Shown here piece after piece: positions 35,141-46,070 of a DNA stretch of 64,000 bases. Position numbers and translations under genes: made by a program. Numbering within the stretch: position 1 is the first letter of the stretch; every line of letters starts with the position of its first letter. Under the pieces are notes generated by a model, which was given only the letters and a program-made list of their open reading frames with translations, had not been told where the DNA came from and made no database searches. Source of the stretch: Misgurnus anguillicaudatus. Its lineage: Eukaryota > Chordata > Actinopteri > Cypriniformes > Cobitidae. Location: contig NC_073340.2 in the NCBI RefSeq assembly GCF_027580225.2, positions 33,995,001 to 34,059,000 of the forward strand. The letters run 5' to 3'.

Positions 35141-35585
35141 TCTCTCAGAAAACTCTCGAAACATTTTTGTTTGCTTATTTGAACATTGTTGTCTATCCTG
35201 ACGTCCATGTCACCTTAAGGAAGAGCTTGATGTCATATCTGGATTGGTGTATTAGCTTGTGTACAAACTCAGCTCAGAGACCATCGCCCCAAATGTCACA
35301 TTTGTCAAGTAAAGATCTTTTGATTTATTTCGAGAACTGCTGATTAATGGTGAAGAAAAAATATTTTGCAGGTCCAGGATAGATTTTGCTCTTTTTGTCA
35401 ACTATGCTCCCTACAGCAACTATTAAGGTTTATTTTTGGTCCTTGTGTCACTTTCTATCGGACACTACGGATCTATTTCTAGCATTGCTAATGAAAAGGT
35501 GAAATAGGACTGAAACCAGACATGGGCCGGATTCAACCCGAATCTCCTACATGAACACCACGCTGAGGGCCATACAAGTGCAAGA
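35140..35585. other. Unique sequence
   Basis: No recognised feature. Confidence 0.3.
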
Positions 35586-35589
35586 CTTA

Positions 35590-35865
35590 AAGAGATAATC
35601 TACTTTTTCGAAAATATACTCATTTTCCAACTTCCCTAGAGATAAACACTTGATTTTTACCGTTTTGGAATCCATTCAGCCGATATCCGGGTCTGGCGGT
35701 ACCACTTTTAGCATAGCTTAGCATAATTCATTGAATTTGATTAGACCTTTAGCATCGCGTCTCAAAATAACCAAACAGTTTGGATATTTTTCCTATTTAA
35801 AACTTGACTTTTCTGTAGTTACATCATGTACTAAGACCGACAGAAAAAAATTGAGTGTCCCTTTA
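35590..35865. mobile_element. ATAGCTTAGCATAAT-type fish repeat
   Basis: TTAGCATAGCTTAGCATAAT, CATTGAATTTGATTAGACC, TTTAGCATCGCGTCTCAAAA and GTACTAAGACCGACAGAAAA match, from memory, a highly repeated cyprinid sequence. Class and exact termini not assigned. Confidence 0.65.
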
Positions 35866-35999
35866 AGAAAAAATCTAGAAAAAATGCTGGTGTTTTAATA
35901 CACGTTTTTGTAACAATGACATCTGTGTCAATTAAAGACACTAAATATTCCATTAAAATCCAGATATGTTATAACAAACATGTACAACTATTTAAAACA

Positions 36000-36529
36000 G
36001 ACTGATCTCATGAATTTCCGTGGGATAGTCAAATAATTTTTTGCGCATTTTTCCGTGGCATTCTCACGGATCTCCGCATTTTTCCGTGGCCCTGCTACGG
36101 ACTGTCTTTTTCCGTGGCATTCTCACGGATTGGTTACTCAACTGTTTTGTCCTATTTTCTTACCATTTCGCTTTGGTTTAGGGTTAGATTTACATGAAAT
36201 GATATCTCTCTACCCAAACCCAACTCTAACCCCAACGCCAGGCAACAAATGTTTAAAGTTTAGAAAATATAAAAGAATAAAGCAGAAAAAATAGTATAAA
36301 CCAATAGTTAAAGTGACATACTAATGCAAACGCCAAATCTAACCCTAAACCGAAGCGAAAATGGTTTGAAAATAGGAAAAAGCAGTTGAGTAACCAATCC
36401 GTGAGAATGCCACGGAAAAAGACAGTCCGTAGCAGGGCCACGGAAAAATGCGGAGATCCGTGAGAATGCCACGGAAAAATGCGCAAAAAATTCCGTGGCT
36501 GTCCCACGGAACTTTGTGAGATCAGGTTG
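36000..36529. mobile_element. Long foldback MITE with TTAGGGTT core, copy 3
   Basis: The best preserved copy. The left arm ACTGATCTCATGAATTTCCG, TTTTTCCGTGGCATTCTCAC is mirrored by GTGAGAATGCCACGGAAAAA and CACGGAACTTTGTGAGATCAG. The core has GGTTTAGGGTTAGATTTACA and AACCCAACTCTAACCCCAAC. About 530 bp. Open frames on both strands are products of the CCGTGG repeats. Confidence 0.85.
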
Positions 36530-36644
36530 ATTTAAAAACAGCACAGACAAAATGTGTGAGCCCCTACTGTCTCTCCAGTCCAGAAAGAGAAAATCAAACC
36601 ATACTGCTACTAGTTCTTCACCATCAAATCTATCAGCATCAATG

Positions 36645-36785
36645 CTCGGGCTCAGTGGTTACAGCATTGCATTAGTAACACAAAGCTCATTGGACCGGAT
36701 CCCAAAAAACACATGTACTGATAAATAAACGTTTAATTGAATGCACTGTTTTGAAGTCTTTTGGATAAATGTCATGTGAATATAA
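36645..36785 (+). mobile_element. tRNA-headed SINE, degenerate
   Basis: GGCTCAGTGGTTACAGCATT resembles an A-box region and CATTGGACCGGATCCC a decayed B-box. The tail AGTCTTTTGGATAAATGTCA resembles the common fish SINE tail (AGTCGCTTTGGATAAAAGC). About 140 bp. Confidence 0.65.
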
Positions 36786-37625
36786 AAGGGGTGAACAAAA
36801 AATTTAATGCACACAGTTCAGCTGCACTCAATTCTTTGTATTGTGTTTTTTATACCACGTTTTGTACTGTGACTAAATTACAGGTCTGTGCTTTTGAATG
36901 GCAGTGAATTGTGTATGTGTTTTGTGTGTATGGGGGGTTCGGACAGGCCTGTGGTCCTGCTGTCACTGACTCTTAGCCATAAGCAAGGCCAGCCGTCAGC
37001 CAAACTAACAGAGGTAAACAATCAGACTTTACCATGTGGAACAGCACTCTGTGTGCGTTTGTATGTGTGTGTGCGTGCGTGTGTGTGTGTGTGTGCGTGT
37101 GTGTGTAGGCAGGGTGATCTTATTGGATTTTATGGCCTTGTCGCCTTTACTTCCATAAGGGCAGAGCAATTTTTAACCTGGTCACACTCTCACCATCTAT
37201 TTTAATTGACCTCTCAACACTCTGATATTACTAGACGACCTCAGTAACATCGAGAGCTCAGACGAATCTCTGCTACACTGCATAGAAACTGATGAGAAAA
37301 TCTTTCACGTCAATCCGAGAAAATCTTTCATGTACAACCTACAATAGATGTTGGAGAGATTAGGCACAATAAACATTACATTATCCAGCGGTATCTGCCC
37401 TGAGCATTACTAATGTATATATAATAATACATCAATGATATGTATGTAATAATATGAAATACATTTTGGAGTAAACCTTCCCCAAAATATTATACATTAA
37501 TATTTTTATGACACGTTTTAACCCTTCGCCTTACAATTATCAGTAGTCTTTACTGTTGTAAAAAGCTACAATATTCACTGGAGTGTTTAAAAATATTTTA
37601 AAAAATTATTATTTAGGGCTTATTA
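36786..37625. other. Unique sequence with short GT run
   Basis: GT/GC-rich run at about 37064-37107. The 105-residue frame at 36888-37205 spans that run and is not supported. Confidence 0.35.
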
Positions 37626-37629
37626 TTTA

Positions 37630-37950
37630 AGATAAATCACATACAAAATAAAAGTTTGTTTTTGCATAATATATGTGTGTGCACTGTGTGTAATTATTTT
37701 GTATATACTGTATTAATGCACACACATGCATGTATGTATTTAAGAAACATTTACATGTGTATTTATTTATTTATTTCGATGTTGATATCTTTTTTATAAT
37801 ATATATATATATAAATTTATACATGTATACATGTACGTGTGTGTGTATTTATATATACATAATAATTATACACAATACACAAACAAATATATTATGCAAA
37901 CACAAACTTTTATTTTGTATGTGATTAATCGCGATTAATCTTTTGACAGT
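37630..37950. mobile_element. Foldback element ending GATTAATCGCGATTAATC
   Basis: The left arm ATAAATCACATACAAAATAA is mirrored by TTATTTTGTATGTGATTAAT. The interior consists of GTGTGTATTTATATATACAT-like sequence. The right end carries GATTAATCGCGATTAATC, a word I associate with a common cyprinid repeat. Confidence 0.7.
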
Positions 37951-38097
37951 TTAGTATTATTTAAATATTGGGTGTACTGTAATAGTGTGAAATACAACTA
38001 AAACAAAAATGTTTATTTGAAACACTGAACCAAATTACAGTAAACTGTAAAAAATGCTGTTGTTATGCAGCTGTTTGCCAGTAACTTACTGTAGATT

Positions 38098-38477
38098 CAC
38101 TGTAAAAAAAATCGCACTCAATATTTTTGTCTTGTTTTCAGTACAGTAAAAAATCTTAAGTCAAGATGTATTTTCTCAATGAAAAGACAATAAATTTAGT
38201 TTTTAGACAAAAAAATTTAATTTAAATAAATATGTGCTTAAATCCAGAAAATAATCTGCCAACGGGGTAAGAACGTTTTTCGTAATTTTTTTCATAAATT
38301 AAGTTTTTAACCACAAATTCACTTAAATTTTATTTTTTTATTTTTTTGTCCAAAAATGAGACTTATTTTCTTAGGTCATTTTGCTCACCAAGAAAATACA
38401 TGCTGATTTAAGAAGTTTTAGATATTTGTACTGAAAACAAGACAAAAATACCAAGTAAGAAAGTCATTTTTGCAGTG
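38098..38477. mobile_element. CACTGCAAAAA foldback element, copy 3 (nested)
   Basis: Ends CACTGTAAAAAAAATCGC and TTTTTGCAGTG. The arms carry TTTTGTCTTGTTTTCAGTAC and its mirror GTACTGAAAACAAGACAAAA. Centre ATCTGCCAACGGGGTAAG. Nested in the palindromic composite. Confidence 0.85.
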
Positions 38478-38528
38478 TTTAAATTTGTTCAAAGTTAAAT
38501 GAACATTAAAAATTAACAAGTCTCTGTC

Positions 38529-38850
38529 GGTAACACTTTACAATAAGGTTCATTAGTTAACATTAATTAGCTACATTAGTTAACATTAACTAATAATGAA
38601 CTGCACTTATACAGCATTTATTAATGTTTGTTAATGTTATTTTCAACAATTACTAATACTTTATTAAAATCTTGTTAACATTAGTTAATGGACTCTGAAC
38701 TAACATGAACAAACAATTAAAGCTTAAATTTATTAACTAACATTAAAAAAGATGAATAAATACTGTAACAAATGTATTGCTCATGGTTTGTTTAAGTTAG
38801 TTAATACATTAACTAATGTTAACTAATGAACCTTATTGTAAAGTGTTACC
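38529..38850. mobile_element. Small GGTAACACTTTAC MITE with perfect 8-bp TSD
   Basis: The ends are GGTAACACTTTACAATAAGG and CCTTATTGTAAAGTGTTACC. The octamer TCTCTGTC is intact on both sides (38521-38528 and 38851-38858), clear evidence of hAT-type transposition. 322 bp, no coding capacity. Same family as 5693-6001, and with the same terminal 13 bp as the large elements at 7298 and 20031. Confidence 0.95.
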
Positions 38851-39361
38851 TCTCTGTCTTTACAAAATAAAACTATAAAATAACAGCCTCATGCAAAGCA
38901 TTTTGGGAACCAGAAATCCTCATCAACCTTTTTCTGTTTTTTCCTCCAGTTTTTGTTCCCAGAATGCTTTGCATGAAGCTGTTATTTTTAGTTTTATTCT
39001 GTAAAGATAAAGACTTCATGTTTAATGTTCATTTAACATTGATCAAACTGTTCCCAACATCAATTTAAATCTACAGTAAGATATTGGCAAACAGCTGCCC
39101 GTAATACTGTAATTTCTACAGTTTATTATAATCAGTTTTTTATTTCAAGTCCAAATCAACAAGACATTCATAAACCCATCATGTTCATTAAAACTGATGG
39201 TTAATGATGTAATAATCAGGGTACAGATGTGTTTATGGATATCTGACCAGTGTGACGGACAGAATGCAGAGGTCATGAAGGACTGAGGTCAAGAGCTCTA
39301 TCAGTCTGAGTGGCAATGCCATGACAAAGACCGCAGACAAGACAGACAGACAAAAAGATGA

Positions 39362-39365
<4 letters not shown>

Positions 39366-39425
<60 letters not shown>
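39366..39425. repeat. (GA)n microsatellite
   Basis: About 60 bp of uninterrupted GA. Confidence 0.97.
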
Positions 39426-39428
<3 letters not shown>

Positions 39429-39555
39429 ATCAGTCAGGCAGCCACTGAAGCATCTCTTCAATCAACCTCCATTTACCAGGCCAGACCAAGTTTTCTGCTC
39501 TGCATCCATCCTCACAGCCTGACAGTACAGCTGCCATTTATCCAGCATCAACAGA

Positions 39556-39556
<1 letters not shown>

Positions 39557-39589
<33 letters not shown>

Positions 39590-39670
39590 ACAGAGAAACA
39601 CACATGCTCACCAACAGACACCACACACACAGACACACGCAAACACACACGGTCACACACACACAGGATC
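39557..39670. repeat. (CA)n and CA-rich tract
   Basis: Pure CA at 39557-39586, then CACACA-rich imperfect sequence to about 39670. Threonine/histidine-rich frames are artefacts. Confidence 0.93.
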
Positions 39671-39859
39671 ACACATACATGCACATTGTTGCAAACACAT
39701 TCGCTCCAAAAAAAAAACTTTTTACTTCCACTTAATCCCACACATTCACCATCATGTTCTCTGTTCTGCACTTCTGTCAGGAAAGTTTTTCCAACTTTCA
39801 AAAGTCGCATCAAAGGAAGACTGACAAAAGAATAACAAACACACATAAAGACACCTGAG

Positions 39860-40350
39860 TTCCACCCCCAGACAATGAATTCACAGTTTTCTCCTTCGTT
39901 CTCGGGGAGAAAAGAGAAAAACCGACATCAAATATTCATTCTGAGGGCATAAGAAACTGTAAATTATACATCATTCTTCTGTGTATTTAAAAATACGCCA
40001 CCTTATGATTAGCATTGATATTTGGGTACAAACGACAAGCGTGTCCCACGCTCACGTGGCGTCTGGTCCTGAGACTTCGTTCTTTTGGGTTCCCCCTCCA
40101 GCACGCTGTCAATGGCGCGTCTCATTAATGTTTAAAGCCGAGCCTCTTTTAATTGTCAGGCTCCTGACAGGTTGATGGGAATTATAGTGGAAATTAACTT
40201 TCCGCTGTCATGCATAATGTAATTTGGGAGGCCGTTGTTGGTGTGCCGGAAGATTGAGGCGACCCTGGAGGTCAGCCGTTGAAGATATTATTGCAACTTT
40301 ATTTTAAGTCCTCGTGAACTGAGGATCTGGGTCGTGAGTGACAGGTAGAT
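39860..40350. promoter_or_regulatory. Strong candidate conserved non-coding block
   Basis: The segment 40000-40280 is repeat-free and dense in ordered motifs: CGTCTCATTAATGTTTAAAG near 40118, CCTCTTTTAATTGTCAGG near 40143, ATTATAGTGGAAATTAACTT near 40181 and ATGCATAATGTAATTTGG near 40210. No coding exon. The mix of TAAT cores with interleaved complex sequence is typical of developmental enhancers, but conservation is untested. Confidence 0.38.
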
Positions 40351-40770
40351 CTCAGATGTGTTGTACAAAGGCTTTTGGATTACTACAGAGGGATGTGCTT
40401 AAAAACATACAACAACATTTTTTTGAAGGTCTAATAAGAAACTTGATTTAAATGGTCTAAAGGAAAGGTGGCAAAAGAAAAGTGCATTCTTTGAGGTAAG
40501 TTTAGGTCTGAGGTTTGTATGACATGCACTTCATTATCATTTCCAGTTGGTTGTCTGTGAGAAATTCAAAATATAATGCAATGTGTTTGCTATGTACAGC
40601 TGCTTAGACAGTTGGACAGACGCACAAAAGCTCAATCACAAATCAGTAAACTCTTAAACAGTACTTAGATTTACAATAAATAGCATTCAATTAGATTATA
40701 TAAAACTATAAGATTCAAGGTGTTTATTTGTGAACCTAGGCACAATGAAATTCTTATTTTGCTTTTAACA
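40351..40770. other. Unique AT-rich sequence
   Basis: No recognised feature. Confidence 0.35.
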
Positions 40771-41096
40771 GCAGATTCACACTGGGCGTAAGCGTTAACG
40801 CTTAACGGAAGGCTTGTCTGAAGCGTGGCCAACAGCCAATCACAGTGGCCGCTACACATGCTCCGTTCTTAAATAAACGTAATTGGCTGGCTCTGCCTAG
40901 GTTATTTGCATAAGGCGATCTGATTGGCTGACGCACGCGTTGCCGCTTGAAAAGTTGAGAAATGTTCAACTTCTGCCGCGAACAACAGCACTGACGCGGC
41001 GCCGACGGATCCACAATTCAGTTCGGCAACGCATGATGTCACCCATTAAAAGTGAATGGGAAGCGTTAACGCTGACGCCCCGTGTGAATGCGCCGT
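40771..41096. mobile_element. GCAGATTCACACTGGGCGT element
   Basis: The left end GCAGATTCACACTGGGCGTA, then AGCGTTAACGC, is mirrored by GCGTTAACGCTGACGCCC and CGTGTGAATGCG. CG-rich words (TGACGCGGCGCCGACGG) stand out from the surroundings. About 325 bp; resembles an abundant fish hAT-like family. A target duplication was not clear. Confidence 0.75.
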
Positions 41097-41199
41097 AACA
41101 GGGCAGCAAACAAATACAAATACAATTACGATAAAGTAAGTAAAAATGTTAAAGGTAAAAAGTAAAGAAAATGCAATTAAAAAGAAGAATCTATGATAA

Positions 41200-42865
41200 A
41201 AAAAACACTTTAGAAGAAGGATCAGCGATAAAAACTTTGCTTTAGAAGAAAAATCAACGTTAAAAAATTGTGTATAATAATAACAATAAAAAAGTTTGTT
41301 TTAGAAGAAGAATCAACAATAAAAAGTATGTGTTAGAAGAATAATTAATTCGCCGCCAGCGTTTTTTTTTTTTTTATGTTGCCAGCCAGCGCCAGCGTTT
41401 TTCATGATTTTCACAAAAGTTTAATGCCTTCCAGAAAATGTTCTTCTTTAAATATATAAATATACAATATACCAAATTAAAGAACAGACCCTCTGCTTTC
41501 AAACAAAAAAATCTGTTTCATCCTACATTCGGTAGTTCTTTTGTAATCAGCTTTTGAATATGGGTAGGTTTCTGCAAAAACACCACATTTTGAGCAAAAA
41601 GCTGAGATAATTCCATTTTTGTGACGGACTTTTCATAGAGATCCCATTCAGAGCGATCTTTAAAACAGACACGGACACTATACTTCCGGGTTAAAAAAGT
41701 TGTGCCACCTGGTGGATAATAGCGGTATTGCGGAAAGCCGGAAATACTCGTCATTGGCAGGGAAGCGTTTTCTCTTGATTGACGAGATAACTCGTCAATG
41801 GCGGCGAAAGAGTTAACGATAAAATATTCGCTTTAGAAGAAGCAGCAACTATAGTATAAAAATGTGAGTTAGGATAAGAATCAATGATACAAAAACTATG
41901 TTTAGAAGAAGAATCACGATAAAAGGTTTGCTTTAGAAGAATCAACGATAAAAAAAAAATGTTAGAAGATGAAGAATCAATGATAAAAGGTGAGTTTTAG
42001 AAGAAGAATCAACAATAAAAAGTTTGTTTTTGAAGAAGAAGCCACGATAAAAAGTTTGCGTTAGATTAAGAATCAATGATAAAAAAATATGTTTAGAAGA
42101 AGAATCAACGATAAAAAGTTTGCTTTAGAAGAAGAAGCCACGATAAAAAGTTTGCGTTAGATTAAGAATCAATGATAAAAAATATGTTTAGAAGAAGAAT
42201 CAACGATAAAAAGTTTGCTTTAGAAGAAGAGGCTATGAAAAATTTTGCGTTAGAAGACGAATCAACTATTAAAAGTTTGCTTTAGTAGAAGAAGAATCAA
42301 CGATAAAAAGTTTGCGTTAGATTAAGAATTAATGATAAAAGAAATATGTTTAGAAGAAGAATCAACTATAAAAAGTTTGTTTTAGAAGAAGAAGCAACAA
42401 TAAAAAGTTTGCGTTAGCTTAAGAATCAACAATAAAAAAAATGCTTTAGAAGAAGAATCAACTATAAAAAAGTTTGATTTAGAAAAAAAATCAATAATAA
42501 AAAATTCAATTTAGACAAAGAATCAAAGATTAAAAGTTTGTTTTAGTACAAGAAGAATCAACGATAAAAAATATATTTAGAAGACGAATCAATGAGAAAA
42601 AGTTCGCTTTACAAGAAGAATCAACAATTTAAAAAATGCTTTAGAAGAAGAATCAACTATATAAAGTTTGATTTAGAAAAAAAAATCAATAATAAAAAAT
42701 TCAATTTAGACAAAGAATCAAAGATTAAAAGTTTGTTTTAGTACAAGAAGAATCAACGATAAAAAATATATTTAGAAGACGAATCAATGATAAAAAGTTC
42801 GCTTTAGACGAAGAATCAACGATTAAAAGTTTGCTTTAGTAGAAGAAGAATCAACAGTAAAACGT
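41200..42865. repeat. AAGTTTGCTTTAGAAGAAGAATCAACG minisatellite
   Basis: Dozens of imperfect units built on AAAAGTTTGCTTTAGAAG and AAGAATCAACGATAAAA, about 30-45 bp each. Higher-order copying is visible: a block containing GACAAAGAATCAAAGATTAA recurs about 194 bp apart (near 42510 and 42710), and one with GTTAGATTAAGAATCAATG recurs near 42060 and 42153. Split at 41349-41812 by a TTAA-flanked element. Confidence 0.93.
41349..41812. mobile_element. TTAA-flanked CTCTTTCCCC element, copy B, inside the minisatellite
   Basis: Flanked by TTAA (41345-41348 and 41813-41816). It carries TTGCCAGCCAGCGCCAGCG, AGAACAGACCCTCTGCTTTC, CACCTGGTGGATAATAGCGG and GACGAGATAACTCGTCAATG, matching copies at 27451 and 61656 in size (464 versus 459 and 456 bp). 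The left end is altered (TTCGCCGCC instead of CTCTTTCCCC). Confidence 0.83.
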
Positions 42866-43290
42866 TTTTACTTTTTTGAGTTATTGCAAAGTTCAATGCT
42901 TAATGTTTAGGAATATTAATACAAAACTACCTTCCCAACACTGCAAAAATGCATTCCCAGTGAACGCACATAATGATTAAATGTATACCTTGAATCAGTG
43001 TTGTAGTCGAGTCTAACTCCAGTCTGAGTCAAGATCGAGTCCACATTCGGCTTTATCTCGACACTTGATCTCTGGTTGACCTCAACTACAACACTGCCTT
43101 GAATTTACTGGAGTTTAGATTAAAGCATCTCCCAAATGCATAAATGTAAATGTTTTATTTAGTTCCAAGTACAAACTAGGTCAATTAAACTATAACGCCT
43201 ACAAGCAAGCAAACAAGAAACCAAGGAACTGTTGTGTATAAAACATTAAAAATCATAAGCTCTCACTCCTGGCCAAAGGTACTAATAGAC
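42866..43290. other. Unique DNA with a CAGTGTTGTAGTCGAG-type repeat
   Basis: At about 42997-43098, CAGTGTTGTAGTCGAGTCTA is mirrored by GGTTGACCTCAACTACAACACTG, a roughly 100-bp shortened member of a known-looking fish element. A fragment of SINE tail (AAAGCATCTCCCAAATGCAT) lies near 43122. Confidence 0.5.
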
Positions 43291-43660
43291 ATTTGGTCAA
43301 GGTACAAGGGTTTGGAATACAACCTTACAGTTTAAGACTTAAATTCCCACTGAGGGTCTCTCAGAGTTGGTGCGAAGGCCTAAGAAACGTTACCCTTCGT
43401 CGTGTTCATTTTAGCATCAAAGTCGTACCCCACATGCATGCCCGCGGCACGCCGTGTCGTCCCTCCCCCCATCGATGCCGTCTGACTCCTCTGCATTCTT
43501 CTGTTTATGAATGATTAATAGATGACAGATCTGTTTTAGAGACACATCATGGGCTGAGCTTTCCCGGTGTCACATTTGACATCGATGCCACAGGGAGGAG
43601 AATCAACCTCACTCTCTCTTTTTTTTTTTTTTTGCCTTTTCTGGGTGACAGTTTAAAGAT
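43290..43660. other. Unique block, weak regulatory candidate
   Basis: 43380-43610 is complex with CG words (CATGCCCGCGGCACGCCGTG near 43438). A T-run lies at 43619-43634. The 73-residue frame has no domain. Confidence 0.27.
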
Positions 43661-43854
43661 AAATCAGTAAAGAAAATGTCATTTGCTTCTCAAAACTACA
43701 TCTCTCATGTCTTCAGTCCAACCATACAAAGTCCTGACAGAGGAACATGCCATGTGAGGTGTGATCGAGAATCAACGGAAGAGTTGATACCCACAAGCAC
43801 AAAAAATAACAACATACAGGTTAGGGACAACAAACAGTATGTAAGTGTGAAATT

Positions 43855-44036
43855 TAGCCTGATCTCATGGGAATATACAAGTACTCTTCGTGTGAATCAT
43901 ACAACAATCTACAATTATTAGAAACGAAGCCCCGCCCCTAAACTCAACATCACTGCGGTGAAAGCAGATTGTACAAAAATGGCGTTTTTACGAATTAGCC
44001 ACCTCGCAAAATAGTTACGCATTGCACAAGTTCGTA
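43855..44036. mobile_element. AGCCTGATCTCATGGGAAT MITE
   Basis: TAGCCTGATCTCATGGGAAT at the left. GCGGTGAAAGCAGATTGTAC and ACGAATTAGCCACCTCGC match copies at 9432 and 25619. About 180 bp. Confidence 0.68.
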
Positions 44037-44229
44037 TTGGTAAAATATTTGTCTCCAACATTAAAGGTTATGAAGAAATGCATGCTGGGATTGCATAACC
44101 CCAGATTTTTTTTTTTTCGTTTAAACATGTCACAAACTTGACACCAATTAGTAATGCAAAGTAAAAATTGAGGACAACGACAAAGCAATTAGACACAGTC
44201 TCTCTCGAACACACGAAAGCATCGAAAGA

Positions 44230-44930
44230 AGCGTTCTGATTGAAGGAGCTACGTAACCATGGCCGCACATGACAGCCTTGATGTGTTCACATACCATAAT
44301 GACACAGACTTTAACAGCACAGACGGTTCATTAGAAGATTAGTTTTCTGAACGTCTCCACTAGATCTCCAAAGTTACAGCAGTGAAGGGTGCATCATGTC
44401 TCCGAGATGTTTTTTAATCTCTTTGTTTTTTGAAATGAAGTGAATTTGGCAGACCAGGCTATCGGAACGTTGCCTCTCTAAGTTGCAGCGAGGCTGTCGG
44501 GCCCCCGGGGGCTTCGCCGTGGCGCTGACAGATAATTGCTAATTGTTGGAGGCACAACCTGGCACAATAACGGCATCGCATACGACCCTTCTGATATTCC
44601 CGTCTTTCTAGTCGCTAGTTTTGTCGCCGTTCTTTTTTGCTTTCTTAAGATAGCAACAGGGCCCCTTTTTGTGGGAGCCACTTCAAATTTGTCCTCTCAA
44701 ATGTTATTAAAACACAAGATTTTCAGTGCTGATATATTTTTAACCGTGTTAATGCATTTTTGACTTGTCACTTGCTGACAGCGCAGCCATAGTCTGCAGT
44801 GAGCCACCAGGGAAATTTACATGCATTTGAATTTGCACTGCCAGGCCCTGCCATCTCCCCCTGACAGCATATTTAGTCGAGTGATAAGTTAATCTGGATC
44901 CAGCTCAGAGGGTGCTGTACTCTTCTGTCT
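44230..44930. promoter_or_regulatory. Strongest candidate conserved non-coding block
   Basis: Repeat-free for about 700 bp. 44440-44660 carries GGCGCTGACAGATAATTGCT, CTAATTGTTGGAGGCACAAC and ACAATAACGGCATCGCAT. 44770-44900 carries GACAGCGCAGCCATAGTCTG, GGGAAATTTACATGCATTTG and CATATTTAGTCGAGTGATAAG. No splice-bounded exon; frames of 66-75 residues on either strand carry no domain. The ordered TAAT, TGACAG and CATTTGAATTTGC words resemble a deeply conserved vertebrate enhancer. I cannot name the target gene. Confidence 0.42.
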
Positions 44931-45700
44931 GCTCAAACCATTAACTGATCCACAACCAGCCACACTATATAAAACAGCTTTTAAATAGTGCAAACAAACA
45001 GAAAAAGAAGGAATGTGAGGAATTGTGTTGTTGTTGTTTGGGTGAGTCACTGCTCAGTTTTTTTAGACACAGGAGTGTCGAAAAGGGAGTCTGATGGGAT
45101 GATGTAACAGCCTGGAAATGTAACTGAAGTGAGAAAATGGATTATTTAATAAGAATAATCACAAATCAGATCTAATGAAGATCTCGATTGTTTATGTAGA
45201 GCAAATTTAGACTTTTGCTTAAGTCTATCATTTTTTTATAATCTCATGATTTCATTAATTAGTTAAATCCATAAAGTTAATCAATACCTTTTCCAGTTAT
45301 CAGAAATTGCATTACTATAGATGGTTTCATCGGACGCACATGAGTTGTCATGGTTACACGTCTGGGTGGAACTTAACTTCCGGTCTGTGTTTGTTTAATG
45401 GTTTGGCTAGTGACTAAATTAAACTCTGGAACAAATACCTCAATTAAAATATCAACAGTTTTGGTTTCCTAAAGACGAGGAGAGACAACGATAATGGATC
45501 ACAGCTATGTAAAGAGAGGTTTGTTAACATTGTATACATTATACACATTTTACACAGTAACATTAGCTCAGTGAAGTTTTTGATATGCTTTAGCTATGAT
45601 TTGAACTAAGGTAATCTACTTTTGCTTGTTATCAGAAATAAATTACTTTAAAAGGACTCTGTTGTTATTGATTCTTTGTGGGAATTTACCGGAAATTACA
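44930..45700. other. AT-rich DNA, probable old repeat near 45290-45480
   Basis: GAACTTAACTTCCGGTCTGTG near 45368 resembles a dispersed fish repeat. Otherwise nothing recognised. Confidence 0.35.
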
Positions 45701-45704
45701 TTTG

Positions 45705-45996
45705 CACTGCAAAAAATGATTTTCAAGAAAAAAAAATCTTTGTATTTTTGTCTTGTTTTCAGTAAAAAAAATAATTGATTTTGTACATAAAACAAGCCAA
45801 AAAAATCTTCCAATGGGGTAAGCTATTTTTTTTTTTTAATTCTTCTTGAATTTAGTGTTTAAGAAAAATGATTTTTTGCTTGCTCCATTGGCAGAATTTT
45901 TTGCTTGTTTCATGCACAAAATCACTTAAATTTGATATTTTGGGTCTAAAAACAAGACTTATTTTCTTGGGTCATTTTGCTCATCAAGAAAATATT
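45705..45996. mobile_element. CACTGCAAAAA foldback element, copy 4 (right end lost)
   Basis: Starts CACTGCAAAAAATGATTTTC, passes TTGTCTTGTTTTCAGTAAAA and CCAATGGGGTAAGC, then the mirror arm to TTTTGCTCATCAAGAAAAT, where it stops before the terminal CAGTG. Confidence 0.82.
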
Positions 45997-46070
45997 TAAA
46001 CAATGGTTAAAAATTAAATAAATATTATCTTTTTGTAACCAAACTGTTTTTGAGCAACATTGACTTCCAT

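Larger units (their letters stand above)
38044..39122. mobile_element. Palindromic composite MITE with two insertions
   Basis: The left arm AACTGTAAAAAATGCTG, CAGCTGTTTGCCAGTAACTT is mirrored by ATTGGCAAACAGCTGCC and ACTGTAATTTCTACAGT. The central palindrome is CAGCCTCATGCAAAGC ... GCTTTGCATGAAGCTG. It contains the CACTG element at 38098-38477 and the GGTAACAC MITE at 38529-38850. Same family as 5411-6117. Confidence 0.82.

Noticed and set aside
36055..36550. 79-84 residue frames on both strands with similar peptide words
   Set aside because: They are mirror translations of the arms of a foldback MITE.
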